The translations under genes and the position numbers were made by a program. This document shows, piece after piece, positions 45,840 through 57,608 of a DNA stretch of 64,000 nt (positions within the stretch are counted from its first letter, which is position 1; each line of letters starts with the position of its first letter). Source of the DNA: Epiperipatus broadwayi (lineage: Eukaryota; Onychophora; Udeonychophora; Euonychophora; Peripatidae). The notes beneath the pieces were generated by a model, which was not told the origin of the DNA, did not search any database, and saw only the letters and a list, made by a program, of their open reading frames with translations. The stretch is from assembly GCA_028023455.1 (NCBI GenBank), contig JAQFVV010000231.1, positions 184,001 to 248,000 of the forward strand, written 5' to 3'.

Positions 45840-46440
45840 ATGAAAAAAAAACTGGATAACCATCAATGTCCATACCTGAAGATAATGATGAGAGAAGTTG
45901 AATACCCAAAAATGTCCCATAACTGATGATAATAATGAGTATAAAGAAGCTGGATACCTATCAACGTTAGTAACTGATGATATGATGAGTATAAAGAAAC
46001 TGGATACTCATCAAGGTCCATAACTGATGATAATGATGTATCCATCAATGTCCATAACTAATAATAATTATGAGTATGAAAAAGCTGGATATCCATCAGT
46101 GTCCATAAATGATGGTAATGATGAGCATGAAGAAGTGTGGATAACTATCACTGTCCATAACTGATGATAATGATGAGTATGAAGAAGTATGGATACCCAT
46201 CAATATCCATAAATGATGATAATGATGAGTATGAATAAATCTGGATGGAAACCAATCAATGTCCATAACAGATGATAATGATGAGTATGAAAAAGTCTGG
46301 ATACCCATCAATGTCCATAACTGATGATAATGAGTATGAAGAAACTGGATACTCATTAATGTCCATAACTGATGATGAATATGAAGAAGCTGGATACCCA
46401 TCAATGTTCATAACTGATGATAATGATGAGTATACTGAAA
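45840..46440 (+). repeat. 51-bp minisatellite, about 11-12 units
   Basis: The consensus unit contains GATGATAATGATGAGTATGA, AGAAGCTGGATACCCATCAA and TGTCCATAACT; units differ by deletions of 3-20 bp. Read on the plus strand one frame gives a 17-residue acidic repeat (DDNDEYEEAGYPSMSIT), open for about 75 codons at 46272-46499. The frame is broken in the older 5' units. Frames on the minus strand are mirror effects. I treat it as noncoding but a decayed repeat-protein exon is possible. Confidence 0.75.
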
Positions 46441-47185
46441 CAGTAAAATCTGCTTTGCAGATCTTCGTTTCACCTTTTCTCACCTTTTCCCTACCCTAAT
46501 ACCTTAGTTTAAAGCCCAGTGTATCGTAGTGTGTCTGCAATGCGCTTATATACCAAAAATCCCACCCAATTTTAAACCACGAGTACAATGCTCATGTTAT
46601 ATATAATTGTATAACTCATGCCCAAATAAAAGTGTTATAGATTATGTGTATGTTCACATAATTTAGATTTATTTAAAAAGTAGGTTATATAGGTCGTCAT
46701 TGTGCACACACTGTGATATGTATTTTAAAACTTATTCTAAAGTAATAAATTGTTATTTAAAATTATTTTGTTTGAATCTGTTTACAAAAATATATTACAG
46801 TCATAATATTTGTTTTTGATTTAAAATAAAATTTATATTCGTTTCATAAATGGATTCAAATATTGAAAATTAAAAAGTAAAATAATTTTCTTTTAGATTT
46901 AATAAAAATCACGCCATATATTTTCTGTTTAAAATAAATGAGGGCTGGTAGGAACAATAGTTTTAATTATTTAATGTTATAGTAGCTTATCTAAAAATAC
47001 AGCAGATTTCCACTTAAGGTCGTTTCTTTCAATTAGTAAAAGTTTGTTTTAATTAAATAAAAGTTGTAGTCTGAAATGTCGACAGGGAAATAACAATAGA
47101 AATTAATTAAAATTTTGTTGAATTCCTTTAGACATTCATATAGGACTGATTACAGCTGATAAGTGAGCAAATTTTGAAATATTTT
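46441..47185. other. AT-rich spacer, no gene seen
   Basis: Nothing recognised. Confidence 0.5.
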
Positions 47186-47221
47186 TGTAATGCTCCAGGG
47201 CCGTTGTATTGTGCAATTTCA

Positions 47222-47236
47222 CTATATATAGGAGGG
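47222..47236 (+). promoter_or_regulatory. TATA box of LTR-like copy C
   Basis: CTATATATAGGAGGG, placed about 35 bp inside the proposed left end and upstream of the repeated leader, as in copy B at 17192. Confidence 0.45.
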
Positions 47237-48397
47237 TTTTCTTTTGTTCTTGATTCTAGCAATTATTTTTTTCTAGTAATATTCTAGCAGTTATTCTAAT
47301 ATTCTAGCAAGATTTCAAGCATGATTCTTCGAGATATTTTATTCTAAGATTTCTAAGCACATTGCTGAGCTTTCTAATAATTGTTGCTGAACTATCTGAG
47401 ACTTGCGGATTCAATAGCTACGTGCCTGCAAACTTAAGTATTTGAAGCCGAGTTTTCATCTTCAAAAAAATTTTACCGTGTTCTACAATACCACTTGACA
47501 TCTATGAATCACCCAACCTTTAAAATTGCTAGCTTTGAAATGATGAAGTAGATCCGGCAAGAAGGCTATTTTCCCCTCGGAAATGGCCGGCCACTGCTCT
47601 ATACCATCGAAAGCTGTCACATAAAAAAACCTGAAACTGCTGCTGCTGCCGAAATATGAACAATACCAGAGTTTGCTGCTGAATCGTATAAAACCTGCGA
47701 ATAATCAATTTACCTGAAACTACCTGCAAATGCTTCTCCAGAGGTAACCCCAAATTAACCCAACAGCTCTTGTGATTCTCTCTTATAATTAATACGCTAT
47801 AGCTATTTAAATTGTTTTAAATTTTACTTTATTTTACCATTGTTTTCCTTTAAAATGTTCTAATGTACTCAGTAATTTTGCTCTCTATCCTTGGGATAAT
47901 CTTTTATATTTATTAATCTTTCTTTTATTTTATTATGATAGTGTGCCAGAATAGTCTTTGACCGAGTGAAATATTCCATTTGTTGAAAGCAAGATGCCGA
48001 TATTAAGGCATTTTAAAATTATAAATAGTTCCCAATTTTATTATCTCGTGAATCACTCGTTCAAGGGCTATTCTAATCTTCATTAATATGTATAATTTTA
48101 TAGTTTAAAATCCACATTTATCGATTTTAACCTATTATGAGAGTATGTGCGAGGTCAATGATTAAATGGGTCACAAATGTATGATTGCGTAAATAAATCT
48201 ATGCTTTCTTTTCAAACCCACAAGCATGCATTTTCCTATTTTAAAATATATTCTGCTTTAATTTCAAAGTTCGTAATTGAGGTCGAGAATGAGTGGACTC
48301 TCTTTAAATAATTATTGGGGAATTGATTAGGTATTTTCTCAATCTAAGTAAATCCATTTGGTATGTTTTATATACATTAGTCGAGTATTACTAGTAA

Positions 48398-48748
48398 GTG
48401 AATTGGTTGTTGAGACCACTTTGTTTCTCTCCAAGGGCTTTAAATGGCCAAGACCATTCCCCTTTCACTTTCTGTGGTTTCCAGGCAGAGTGTGTCCTCA
48501 AATGTCACACCTGGGAATTAGACACAGCTGTCACCCAGTCGCTAAGTTTTGGATCAGTCCAGACTTCGGCTGTCCATGATAACACATTCCTACGGGTCAG
48601 CGGTGAGACGCCCTCCGTAGTTGTATCATATTTTGCTATAATTTTACTTATTTATATTTTACAAAGCATCCGTGATTTAAACGTATCACAACCTCCATCC
48701 TTTAATAAATTCCTTATTAGCAATACCAACCTCCCAATATATCTTTAA
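48398..48748 (+). other. GC-rich open patch in LTR-like copy C
   Basis: A 116-codon frame begins MNWLLRPLCFSPRALNGQDH and includes ELDTAVTQSLSFGSVQTSAV; a second frame over the same DNA is open for 73 codons. Base composition to about 48625 is near 48% GC, far above its surroundings. I recognise no domain. It lies at about the same distance from the element's 3' end as the orphan frame in copy A (7005-7277), but I see no sequence match between the two. Confidence 0.25.
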
Positions 48749-49441
48749 TTATAATTATAAAATAAATGCCTTGATCACATCCCCACTTTATCGCTTAATA
48801 AGCTTTGATCCATGCTATTCTCAAAATCAAGAAATATTATATTAAACCTTAATGTTCAAATGTTTTATTAAACTTTTATAATTTACTCAAAGCACCTCAC
48901 ACATCTTCCCATTTCTTTTAAGCACATTATCATAATATTATATTAGCCCAAGGGATAGACTATATACTTAACAACCTTTAATAAAATTTTTATGGAATGT
49001 TATGCTAACAGCCATTTTAATAAGCGTCCCTGTCTCATATAAGCAGACAGTGTGCATTATATATATTTCTTGCTATATAAATAAATCTTTTAAATCTTAT
49101 AAAACTAATTTTGACCTTTTATTTTATTGATCCCTATCACTGTCTCAGTCTATATATCTATTTTATACATTTCTTTTGTACTATCCATAGACGTTAATTA
49201 GCAACCCAAACTTATCTCATAGTATAGAGTCTCTTTGTTTCTCCTTGACCACCAGGCACCGGTAAAGGGATATATTATTAGTAGCATCAGATGCGTTATC
49301 ACATAGGTGGTGCTGTGGAATTTGGACTTTAGATTCGAACTTAGTATATCTAGAAGGCAACCGCTCCTAGAGTGTTCAGTTTCATGTTTGGAGTTTGAAT
49401 TCTGCAGTGTGTTAGCAAGATAGACGAATCTGACCGTTACA

Positions 49442-50720
49442 ATACTTATGAACTGATTCTATTGGATAGATGAGTGTCAGTGAATTAGATGGAAAAATTA
49501 ATTGTGTATTTTCCATGGCTCTGCCTAACAATAATCTATGACAAACTTGGCTTCAGATGGTCATAATTTTTGGTTCATACTTATAATTAGGTGTAAGACT
49601 TTGCAATTATTTACTATACAAACTCAAAAAGAATGTCAGGAGTTATTTGTAAAATAAGACAAAAAATATCTAAAATAAAAAAAAACCTTTTTGAAAAAAA
49701 AAATCTCAATATAAATTATGAAGCATATCCAGCAAAGACAAAATCAATATTTTTAGAGATGCATAAGATAAAAAGTCAGCTAAGAAACATAATCTAAATC
49801 TAAAGAGATTCACAAAATTTGGCCTAGATTGTGTTTGTGGAAAATGTTATTGGACAGATTGATTATTAATCAAACAGAGATGCAAGCAATAAAAAAATTT
49901 TTTTTTATTTATTTCAAAAAGTTATCTCTCACAAGGGCTTCTTCAATCATCAAAAAATAATACAGATAAAACACGGGGTCACTGCCCAAAAGTAAGACCA
50001 TAAAAGAGCACCATGAAGTAATAATAGCATATCTTACACCCTCATAAGCTGAGTAAAACAAATTAGTTAGGATTTTCAATTAAATCTAACTCTGCCAGTG
50101 CTAGTGGCAATGGATATTTTGCAAATGTTGGCCAACATTAATTGTAAAAGATAAAGGGGCATCATTTGGAAATTCGGTAGTTTGGCTTGTTGTTGTAACA
50201 ATTGGACTCAAATCCTAAATTTTCACAATTGATTGCCAGCTGAATATCATATTTTAATTGAATGGAACAGAATGTTCAATCTTCCAATAGATTGCTTAAA
50301 CATCAGATGACATCATGAGAATTTTGCCATATGATTAATTTATTAGGCCCAATTTTAAACTAGATTAGTCAGATGAGTGAATGGTGTTCTGAACATAAAT
50401 ACAAAAATTTACAATTGTAAGATAGCAAGGAAGTATCATCTTAATTTTGATATTGAGCTTAAAGTTTTTTTCTTATATAGAAATTCATAGCACTGCAAAG
50501 ATTTTACAGAAAACTGAAAATAAATAAATAAATAAATGGATTATGTAAATTAAAAAGACAAGGCCATAGATTAGGAAAAATAAATTTACATTCTTATACC
50601 AAAGCAAGAAGTTTTGATAAAGAATGCAAACTATCATATCCAAAAAAAAAAAAAAAAAAGGTTCTTTAGCATAAAAGCTAGATTTAGAAAAAAACTAGAG
50701 AACGCTAGAAAAAGCTATAC
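49442..50720. other. AT-rich spacer, no certain gene
   Basis: Poly-A rich. 49640-50420 may belong to the same decayed LINE as the fragment at 50730, but I could not align it. Confidence 0.35.
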
Positions 50721-50900
50721 ATAATTTATTGATTACAACAAAACCTTTGATTCAGTTGTCCATATATTAAAAAAAAATGAGTATATTTTAGGAGAAATCT
50801 CTATATGGGAGTAGAAGATCTAGTTAAAACAAGCTTTCATGAAATAGATAAATTTTATAAAAGTAAAAAAAAAGACCACAGAATTTTATAAATAACTTAT
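50721..50900 (+). mobile_element. Possible LINE reverse transcriptase fragment
   Basis: TTTATTGATTACAACAAAAC then CTTTGATTCAGTTGTCCAT reads FIDYNKTFDSVVHI, which matches reverse transcriptase motif A (FxDYxKAFDSVxH) of LINE elements. Surrounding sequence is too decayed to place, and no motif C (ADD) was found. Confidence 0.45.
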
Positions 50901-51114
50901 GGTAGGGCAAAAATTTTATAACGAAACCATGGAAAAAAGTTCTCGCTAGACTTACCAATTGCAACTACTAAAAATTTGAAAGTTTGAGCAATTTTCTATT
51001 CTGATTTCATTTTCTAACTAAAAATAAATAAATATCCATAACCAAATAGTGAAAAATTCTAAGCCTCTTGAAAATTTCTTGTTTTGAGCCCATAGCAAAA
51101 CAGAATTTGAAGTA

Positions 51115-51601
51115 AAATAGGCAAAACTCTCTCCATACAGTAGTGCCACTCTAAAAAAGACAGTAATCAATGGATACCAGAGGGCTTGTGCATAAAATCC
51201 CTATCTAGTGCCTACTCATCCAATATCCCCCAAATAGTTTCTAGCTTATGGCCTTCATCAGTGAGGAGCCTTGGATATGAGTGCCCTGCACCTAAATCTT
51301 AAGATCTAATGCAACTCTCCAGCAGCCACCTTTTATCTCTACATAACTACAAAACTATGAGAATAAAATTGAAAACACAGAGATATTTTCAATCTAAGCT
51401 CAGTAGCTTATATAGTCATATGGGTCTGAACTCTGTCTTTGGCTCTTTTACAACCATAGCCACCACCTACCCATAAGGCAGGATTGGTATAAAACCTTAA
51501 AACATCATATGGTCACTATCTTCCTTCCTTGCTCATAACTGTTGTTAAAATAGGCAAAATGAGTGAGCAAGGAAGATAGTGATCATGTGATGTTTTAAGA
51601 G
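51115..51601 (+). mobile_element. Foldback element, family F1
   Basis: It starts AATAGGCAAAACTCTCTCC and has CAGTAATCAATGGATACC, TGCATAAAATCCCTATCTAG, TGCCTACTCATCCAATATCC, CTAGCTTATGGCCTTCATCA and GTGAGGAGCCTTGGATATGA. Near the far end is an inner inverted pair (CACTATCTTCCTTCCTTGCT against GAGCAAGGAAGATAGTG), then GATCATGTGATG at 51581. TTTGAAGTA lies on both sides (51106-51114 and 51602-51610). It carries no coding frame. Confidence 0.7.
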
Positions 51602-51610
51602 TTTGAAGTA

Positions 51611-52025
51611 GCAGGCAGATGTACCACCTCTATATCCATGGTTCTTTGGACTAATTTTATACAGGTAGAAATCACATAGAATTACATATTTTCACTGTAT
51701 TTTGTGTTAAGTTTATGAAGAATGCATAAGCAGAAAAGTCATTGTGGATAAAGACAATTATGGATTCAAGATTGGTAGTACAGTCATCAAAAATCTGCAA
51801 AGGCTGATATCTCTTTTTTAAATGAAACAGAGAATACCATAAGGCGGTTATTAAAAAAATAAAAAAAGCGGAATAGAAATATGGGATGACAAATAAATTT
51901 GAAAGCAAAGATTGTATTAAATAAAAAACAATAGTGTTTTAAAATTGAAAATGAATATTAAAAGTTAAAGTTTTTGCCTTTTTTTAAATTTGTTAACTAA
52001 AAATAAAAATTAAACTAGGATTTAA
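51611..52025. other. AT-rich spacer, no gene seen
   Basis: A 78-codon minus-strand frame at 51672-51908 has a hydrophobic start but nothing recognisable. Confidence 0.4.
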
Positions 52026-52540
52026 ATAGTCAAAATAAGAGTCATAGATCACATGACCCTATTCTCTTAAGCTTGTAAGTTATAAACAACGAGGATTGCC
52101 AATTCCTCAACAAGTTTTGTGTTAAATGCTTAGCCAGAGAGAGCATTTAAAATATCTCTGTCAGGAACCCCCCCCTCAAACTCCTGACCATGTTTTCCTG
52201 CTTTGGCACTCCTCAGAGAGGTGCCAGGGTAGGTTCAGACTCTAGATCTAAAAATACCAACCCAAAGTCAGTATTTAACTAAAAGTTATAATGAAAAATC
52301 TGAAATTTTCAGACACCTACATGTCTTCAAATCCAGCTATTCAACTCAAAGAGATATATGGGGCTGATAGATCTTCAGTCATACCATATATTAGTAGTCA
52401 TAGCAATATAATATTGCATAAGACTTAAGGCAGAGACTATAAATAGTCAAAATAAGAGTCATAGATCACATGACCCAATTCTCTTAAGCTTGTAAGTTGA
52501 GCACTGCCAATCCTCAACAAGCTTTGTGTTCAAAAATTAT
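52026..52540 (+). mobile_element. Foldback F2 element plus second partial copy
   Basis: 52026 and 52442 both begin AATAGTCAAAATAAGAGTCA then TAGATCACATGACCC and CTTAAGCTTGTAAGTT. The first unit continues as one arm of the 15942 element (CAATTCCTCAACAAG, GGAACCCCCCCCTC-like run, CTTTGGCACTCCTCAGAGAG, AGATCTAAAAATACCAACCC). The second copy breaks off near 52540. Two starts in tandem 416 bp apart suggest a second insertion at the same target or a tandem duplication. Confidence 0.65.
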
Positions 52541-52594
52541 CAGCCTTGCAGTTTTTTTAAGTAATCAAATGGTTTTATTGCTTCAGAATTCATA

Positions 52595-52690
52595 AGTAGT
52601 TTGAGTGCCAAAGTGCCAGCTGGAATCGATCTGTTGACCTTATGCTCGTGGGTCCGATACTCCACTACTGCAATAAAGCATGTAGGGCAG
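52595..52690 (-). repeat. tRNA-like SINE fragment
   Basis: On the minus strand: CAGTAGTGGAGTATCGGACC (A-box-like), then GGTCAACAGATCGATTCCAG (B-box-like GATCGATTCC). GC-richer than its surroundings. Confidence 0.5.
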
Positions 52691-52947
52691 GTTTTATGGG
52701 ATTATTTCTCAAACAGTGCAAACATTTAAACAACCCCTTTATATGATTACAGACATGGTAAATATATAAATTACTTTCAATGCATGACTTAGCTCAATTG
52801 TGGGATATGTATCTTGGACTAATTTCCATTTTCCATGTATCTATCACTCAATATTTTAAACATAGTAAGAGATTTTATTTTGTTTGAAGAATATATCTGA
52901 GTCTTAGCACAAAAGTGGAGAGAGGCCTAAAATATGGTTAAAGAAGT

Positions 52948-53027
52948 GGCAATGCATTCATAAAACATAATATATATATATATATGGCAATGCATTCATA
53001 AAACATAATATATATATATATATATAA
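52948..53027 (+). repeat. 38-bp tandem duplication with (TA)n
   Basis: GGCAATGCATTCATAAAACA then (TA)n, twice in a row. Likely replication slippage. Confidence 0.85.
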
Positions 53028-53049
53028 TGCTCCTTGTAATTTGATGCAA

Positions 53050-53480
53050 TGGAAGTGGTGAACTCAAATCAAATTCCATGAATAATGATCAGTTCTGCCA
53101 TTCCAAAGGTTAACAGGATTCTTATAAAGTACTAAGCTTAAATCTATGGATTATTTCCAGTTCTACTATTTCTCATGTCTACACTTCTTATAAATTACCC
53201 AAGTTCAAATCCATGGATTATGGCCAGTTGTTATTTCTTGGGGTCAAAATTACTTATGAATTTCCAAGTTCAAATCCATGGAGCATGACAGTTCTGCCAT
53301 TCCCACTGCTCAAACTGCTCATAAAGTGCTAAGTTCAAATCCTTGGATTATGACCAGTTCTGCCATTTTCAGTGGTCAAATGTCTCATGAATTTGCAAGT
53401 TTAAATCCATAGATCATGATCATATCTGACATTTCTGATGCTCAAACATCTTATGAACTGCCAAGCAGTAAATCATTCCA
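53050..53480 (+). repeat. ~62-bp tandem array derived from a SINE tail
   Basis: About seven diverged units with CAAATCCATGGATTATGACC, AGTTCTGCCATT and CTCATGAATTTGCAAGTT-like blocks. The same order occurs once in the SINE fragment at 44826 (GATTAATTTCAGTTCTG, GCTAAGTTTCTTATGAACT) and in the tRNA-like copy right after the array (53500-53640). Confidence 0.7.
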
Positions 53481-53499
53481 TTATTTATTACTGAATTGC

Positions 53500-53640
53500 A
53501 TGGGTTGGTGCACCGGTAGAGGGACAGACTCTAGCTTTCAAGGCCCAAAAATTGTGGACTGGATTTGTTACTTTTGGCACTTGACCTTCTTATGAATCCC
53601 CAAATAATAAACTAATTGGATTATTCTTTTCAATAAATAT
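53500..53640 (+). repeat. tRNA-like SINE copy after the array
   Basis: GGGTTGGTGCACCGGTAGAG is A-box-like, followed by GACAGACTCTAGCTTTC and a weak B-box region GTGGACTGGATTTG, then CTTATGAATCCCCAAATAAT, the tail unit. Confidence 0.45.
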
Positions 53641-56600
53641 AATTAATCTTTGATATAAATTTAAAGTGTATATTTGTGTCAAACAAATAATTTTTAGTCT
53701 TAAAAATAAATATTTGTGTTTAAAAATTTAGTCATTTAAAGACAACAATTGTCTTGGTGTGTGCTGATCCAGTGTTTCTCATATCTTGAGTTAATGTTCA
53801 ATATTGAATAAGTAACAAGAATTTTGATGACATATCAAATATCCTACTGTGGAACACAGGCCTCTCAAACACCCAGAAATTACCAGCAAATAACTGAAAT
53901 GCTCATTGCTTTGGGAATCATGTGATGTTAGAGCAAGGATGAGGTAAAGTTAAGCAATAAGGAAGTTATTGCTTGAAAAATTCATTCTACTTGAATTCAA
54001 TCCCAACATTGGGAGCAAGACAGGCAGATGGGCCTATTGGTATATCATTATGTAATTAAATTGCCTTATATATATATATATATATTAAACCATAAAAGCC
54101 AACAGCATTTATATTATAGAAATCATTAAACCATTATAATACAAGCAATGTGTTGTCAAAGAAATAATGCAATTAGCTAGTAAGTGGTTTTCATTTACTA
54201 CTTAATTGTATCATTGCCTGGGCAACAGATTACTTGCATTCTATTGGTTTATTTGGCTGATGGTATGTGATTTGTATATACGTTTGTAGTCCATACAACT
54301 TATTTTGTTTATACCTTTATTTATTTTAATAGAAACACGATTTCCTTAATACTACTTTATTTTCACATGTTTAATTTAAGTTCTTTTATAAAAGAGCAAA
54401 TGAAAAAAAGGAATGTAAAAAAACCGTAAAAAAAAAAAAAGGCAACTCATTATTTACCCTGATTGAAAATCATTGCTGCGGGAGGTAAAACGATTTGAAT
54501 GAATAAATGACACTTTTTTAAGACACCTTTAATGACAGCCATGTGATTTTTTTTTTAAAAAAAGAACTTAAAATCCAAATTAAACTACTCCTCTTTGTAA
54601 GTTCCTTTTTAGGGTCAATTACTTTTTTATATGGAACTCTTTTACGACTTCAATCCTTTTTGAGTGATATAAATTTAAACCAAAGGAGAAGCAAATTCAT
54701 GCAAGGAAAGTTTCATCAAGTTTGCTTTAAAAAATATCAAAGCTTTTTTTTTCTAAAACAAGCCCCCCCCCCCCGAAAGAATGATATAAAAAGTAATACA
54801 AATATTAGTATAAAACAAATCATCTGATTTATTTTAATTTTATTATGGTTAAATATATAATTACACATCACAACTACAATTTATTTCATAATTATTTGCA
54901 AACAGTTACTACTGTTGATGAGGATGTATAAATAATATATATATATATAGCATTTATAACCAACCAAATCTTTTAAATTTGCACGCACATCTCCAAGAGC
55001 TTACTATTAAATTCTGAGCTATCATCCACTGTAAAAAATTTCACAGGCTAACTTCTTTCACTGCAGATGTAATTATAGACCACTCTTCGATCATTGTTGA
55101 TGATCAAGGTTTGAATCATCTAAAAATCTATGCAGAGATAATAGTGTCTTGAATGTCATCCATGCGATAATTGTAGCCTGAATATTTAGCTATTGTTTAC
55201 ATACATTATTGTTAAAAGAGGTTGCCTTGACAACAGCTTGAGATTTTTATCTATATTGGATTGTCTACGAGTTGACTTGTTTCTAATGGCTACATATGTA
55301 TATATTTTAACCTCTCAATCTAGGTAGAAATGTAAAGAATCAGATAACAGCACTTAAACACTAGATGATCGATTTAAACGTTTTTGCTGATTAATAACCA
55401 ACACATTGGGCAGGTCCAATTTGTAACCTCACAGTCTGACTTTGTTTGGAAGAGACTCAGTAAGTAAAAAGTTAGCTGTTATGAAATAAAAAGCAGAATG
55501 GGAGAAACTGAAAAAGCACTTCCGGTTGCATTGGTGTGTACTGAAAACGTATTCGAGTATGGATGAGCCTTTAAAAGACCCTAACCCACACAAACACACT
55601 CACTCAAAATTTTCCAAACAAAAATAAATAATCATTGTAAATATATAATTTCTCAGGGATTTAAATATTGACTACTAAACTTTTAAAATAGAATATATAA
55701 TTTTTATAATATTTCAACAATCATTGGTTTATTACTAAATTATTTCCATAGTTTTATAATTTTGTTTTATCTATTCATTAAGACTTATCGTAATAATTAT
55801 CTCAGAGCTTTTCTTTAATAAACATTTACTACTATCAAGATGAATATGTCTATCGGATTTTTATGTACGCATTCTATTTTTAACTTACTGGATTCGAATA
55901 GCAAATATAATAAAATATTTAAGTAACGTTAAATGACCTGAACTTAAATGATATTAAAATGATACCATATACTTTAACAAAAACAATAAAATTGTTTATT
56001 TTATATAAATAACAAAAAAAAAAAAGATAAGAATACAAATCATCATTATATGACAGAAAATATTAAAAATAAATTTTATAATATGAATTATCTCATGGAA
56101 CAACAAATATTAAAACTAAATGTATTCCGCTTTTTTAAAGCTAAATATGGTATATTGATTCAATATACATTTGATGTATAAACTCATGGCATGAGTGGCA
56201 ATACAATATACTGTACATGTTATAGGAGATGGATTGCAACATTTCATCCTACTTTTACTTTGAACATATAATCGAATTAAATATATCAAAACTATAAATG
56301 CAATAATTATACATTTGTCACTTTTTTTTATCCACCTGAGTTTGAATTGAAATTTTATTATTATAAGATTTATTTTACAAACACCTACGCAATAGAGTAT
56401 TTTAATACTTCTCCACCATGATAATGGAACTGGTATATAAATTATATCGCAATAGTAAATCTCAACTCGTAATTTTTAATTAATTCTAGCATATACTTTC
56501 ACAACTAGGATTTGGTGAACCAAATATAATTAACCTTTATCCTAAAAAATTTACTACTTATTCTAAATAGTTTTTACTCAAATTTGGATTTAGAAAGGAA

Positions 56601-57191
56601 CTTTAAAATTTATAACAAATGATGAAATATAACTTAATATTTATACTTTCAAACAAATTTAAAATAATGGTTAAAATAATATGCAATCTCTCTCCACCGA
56701 CAAAGATTTAATCTGTATTTGTTCTCACTTATCTATCATACTATATCCTTAAAATATTAAATCTAAAATATATTACCTGGTTTTTTTGTTGCTCTAATAA
56801 TTTATTAACATATCAATTAAAACATAAATATCTAAAATATCATTCCTATAAAGTTTACTATGCGATCAAATATTGAACATTCCCAAACCTATCAATAATA
56901 GAATTCACAAATGACAGCACATTTAACCATTTATAGTACCATTAGTCACATTTACTGAAGATTAAAATTATCACAATTAAATTAATCCATTTGGAAAAAT
57001 ATTCATCTCAGATATTGAATATATATTTTGAATTCCTTTAATCCCTTTAATTCTTTTGATAGTCGTACATATAAACACATAAAATTTTCAAGTAACTTTT
57101 TGTCAAAATAAGACCTCTGATCGTTATGCTGCTTTCATGCTTATGATGTTTTAAAGAAAATTATTAAATCATTTCTATTCAATAACAATCT
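53641..57191. other. AT-rich spacer, no gene seen
   Basis: About 3.5 kb without recognised genes. A TCATGTGA motif at 53928, (TA)n at 54070 and 54935, and a C10-11 run at 54764. A 94-codon frame at 54543-54827 is Lys/Phe rich and AT-driven. Confidence 0.5.
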
Positions 57192-57608
57192 ACTATTATC
57201 ATTATTATCAACCATTATCAATCCACTGCAGAATGAAGGTCTCTCCAAGTTCAATCCATCTCCTCTGATCTTTAGCTTCTCTTCTCCACATCACCCCTGC
57301 ACATTTTCTTATTTCATCCATCCATCTCACATGTGGTCTCTTTCTGGGTCTTTTACAATCTCTTGGAATCCAGTTTAAGATTTCAATTGTCCATCTATTA
57401 TCATCTCTTCTAGCAATATGTCCCGCCCAACTCCACTTCAGTCTTTTAATTTTTTCAATGAGGTCAGTAACAACTGTTTGTTCTCTTACCCATATATTGC
57501 ATTTTCGATCTCTTGTTATTCCCAACATGCGTCTCTCCATACTTCTTTGAGTGGTCTGAAATCTCTGTATTGCTCTTCCATTAAATGCCCAAGTCTCAGA
57601 TCCATATA
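57192..57608 (-). mobile_element. Truncated RTE LINE 3' end with open frame
   Basis: The minus-strand frame (57208-57633) matches the last ~135 residues of the LINE protein: YGSETWAFNGRAIQRF, WAGHIARRDDNRWTIEIL, KRPRKRPHVRWMDEI, ILQWIDNG, then the ATG-repeat tail. About 90% alike to the copy at 20804, and still open, so young. 5' truncation falls within the GSETW block, so no polymerase domain remains. Confidence 0.9.

Larger units (their letters stand above)
47186..49441 (+). mobile_element. LTR-like element, copy C (plus strand)
   Basis: It may start TGTAATGCTCC (47186) and ends AATCTGACCGTTACA (49441), giving TGTAA...TTACA ends. Near the start: a CTATATATAGGAGGG box (47222), repeated TTCTAGCAATTAT-like units, a GC-richer leader to a donor-like AGAG/GTAACC (47743), then AT-rich sequence, a GC-rich patch (48400-48625), and a terminal block with CTTGACCACCAGGCACCGG, AGCATCAGATGCG, ATTCGAACTTAG and TTTGAATTCTGCAGTGTGT that matches copy A. 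No gag, pol, primer-binding site or second LTR was found. Flanking 5-mers do not match, so the left end is provisional. Confidence 0.5.

Noticed and set aside
45840-46440. CRISPR-like array
   Set aside because: Repeats are contiguous with no unique spacers, and the rest of the window is eukaryotic.
46096-46499. Several open frames on both strands
   Set aside because: All are readings of the 51-bp minisatellite; open on both strands because the unit lacks stops in several frames.
47186-49441. A full-length LTR retrotransposon
   Set aside because: Only one LTR-like unit is seen, with no gag, pol or primer-binding site beside it.
53050-53480. CRISPR or tRNA gene cluster
   Set aside because: Units are diverged tandem copies of one 62-bp sequence; no cloverleaf with an acceptor stem could be built.
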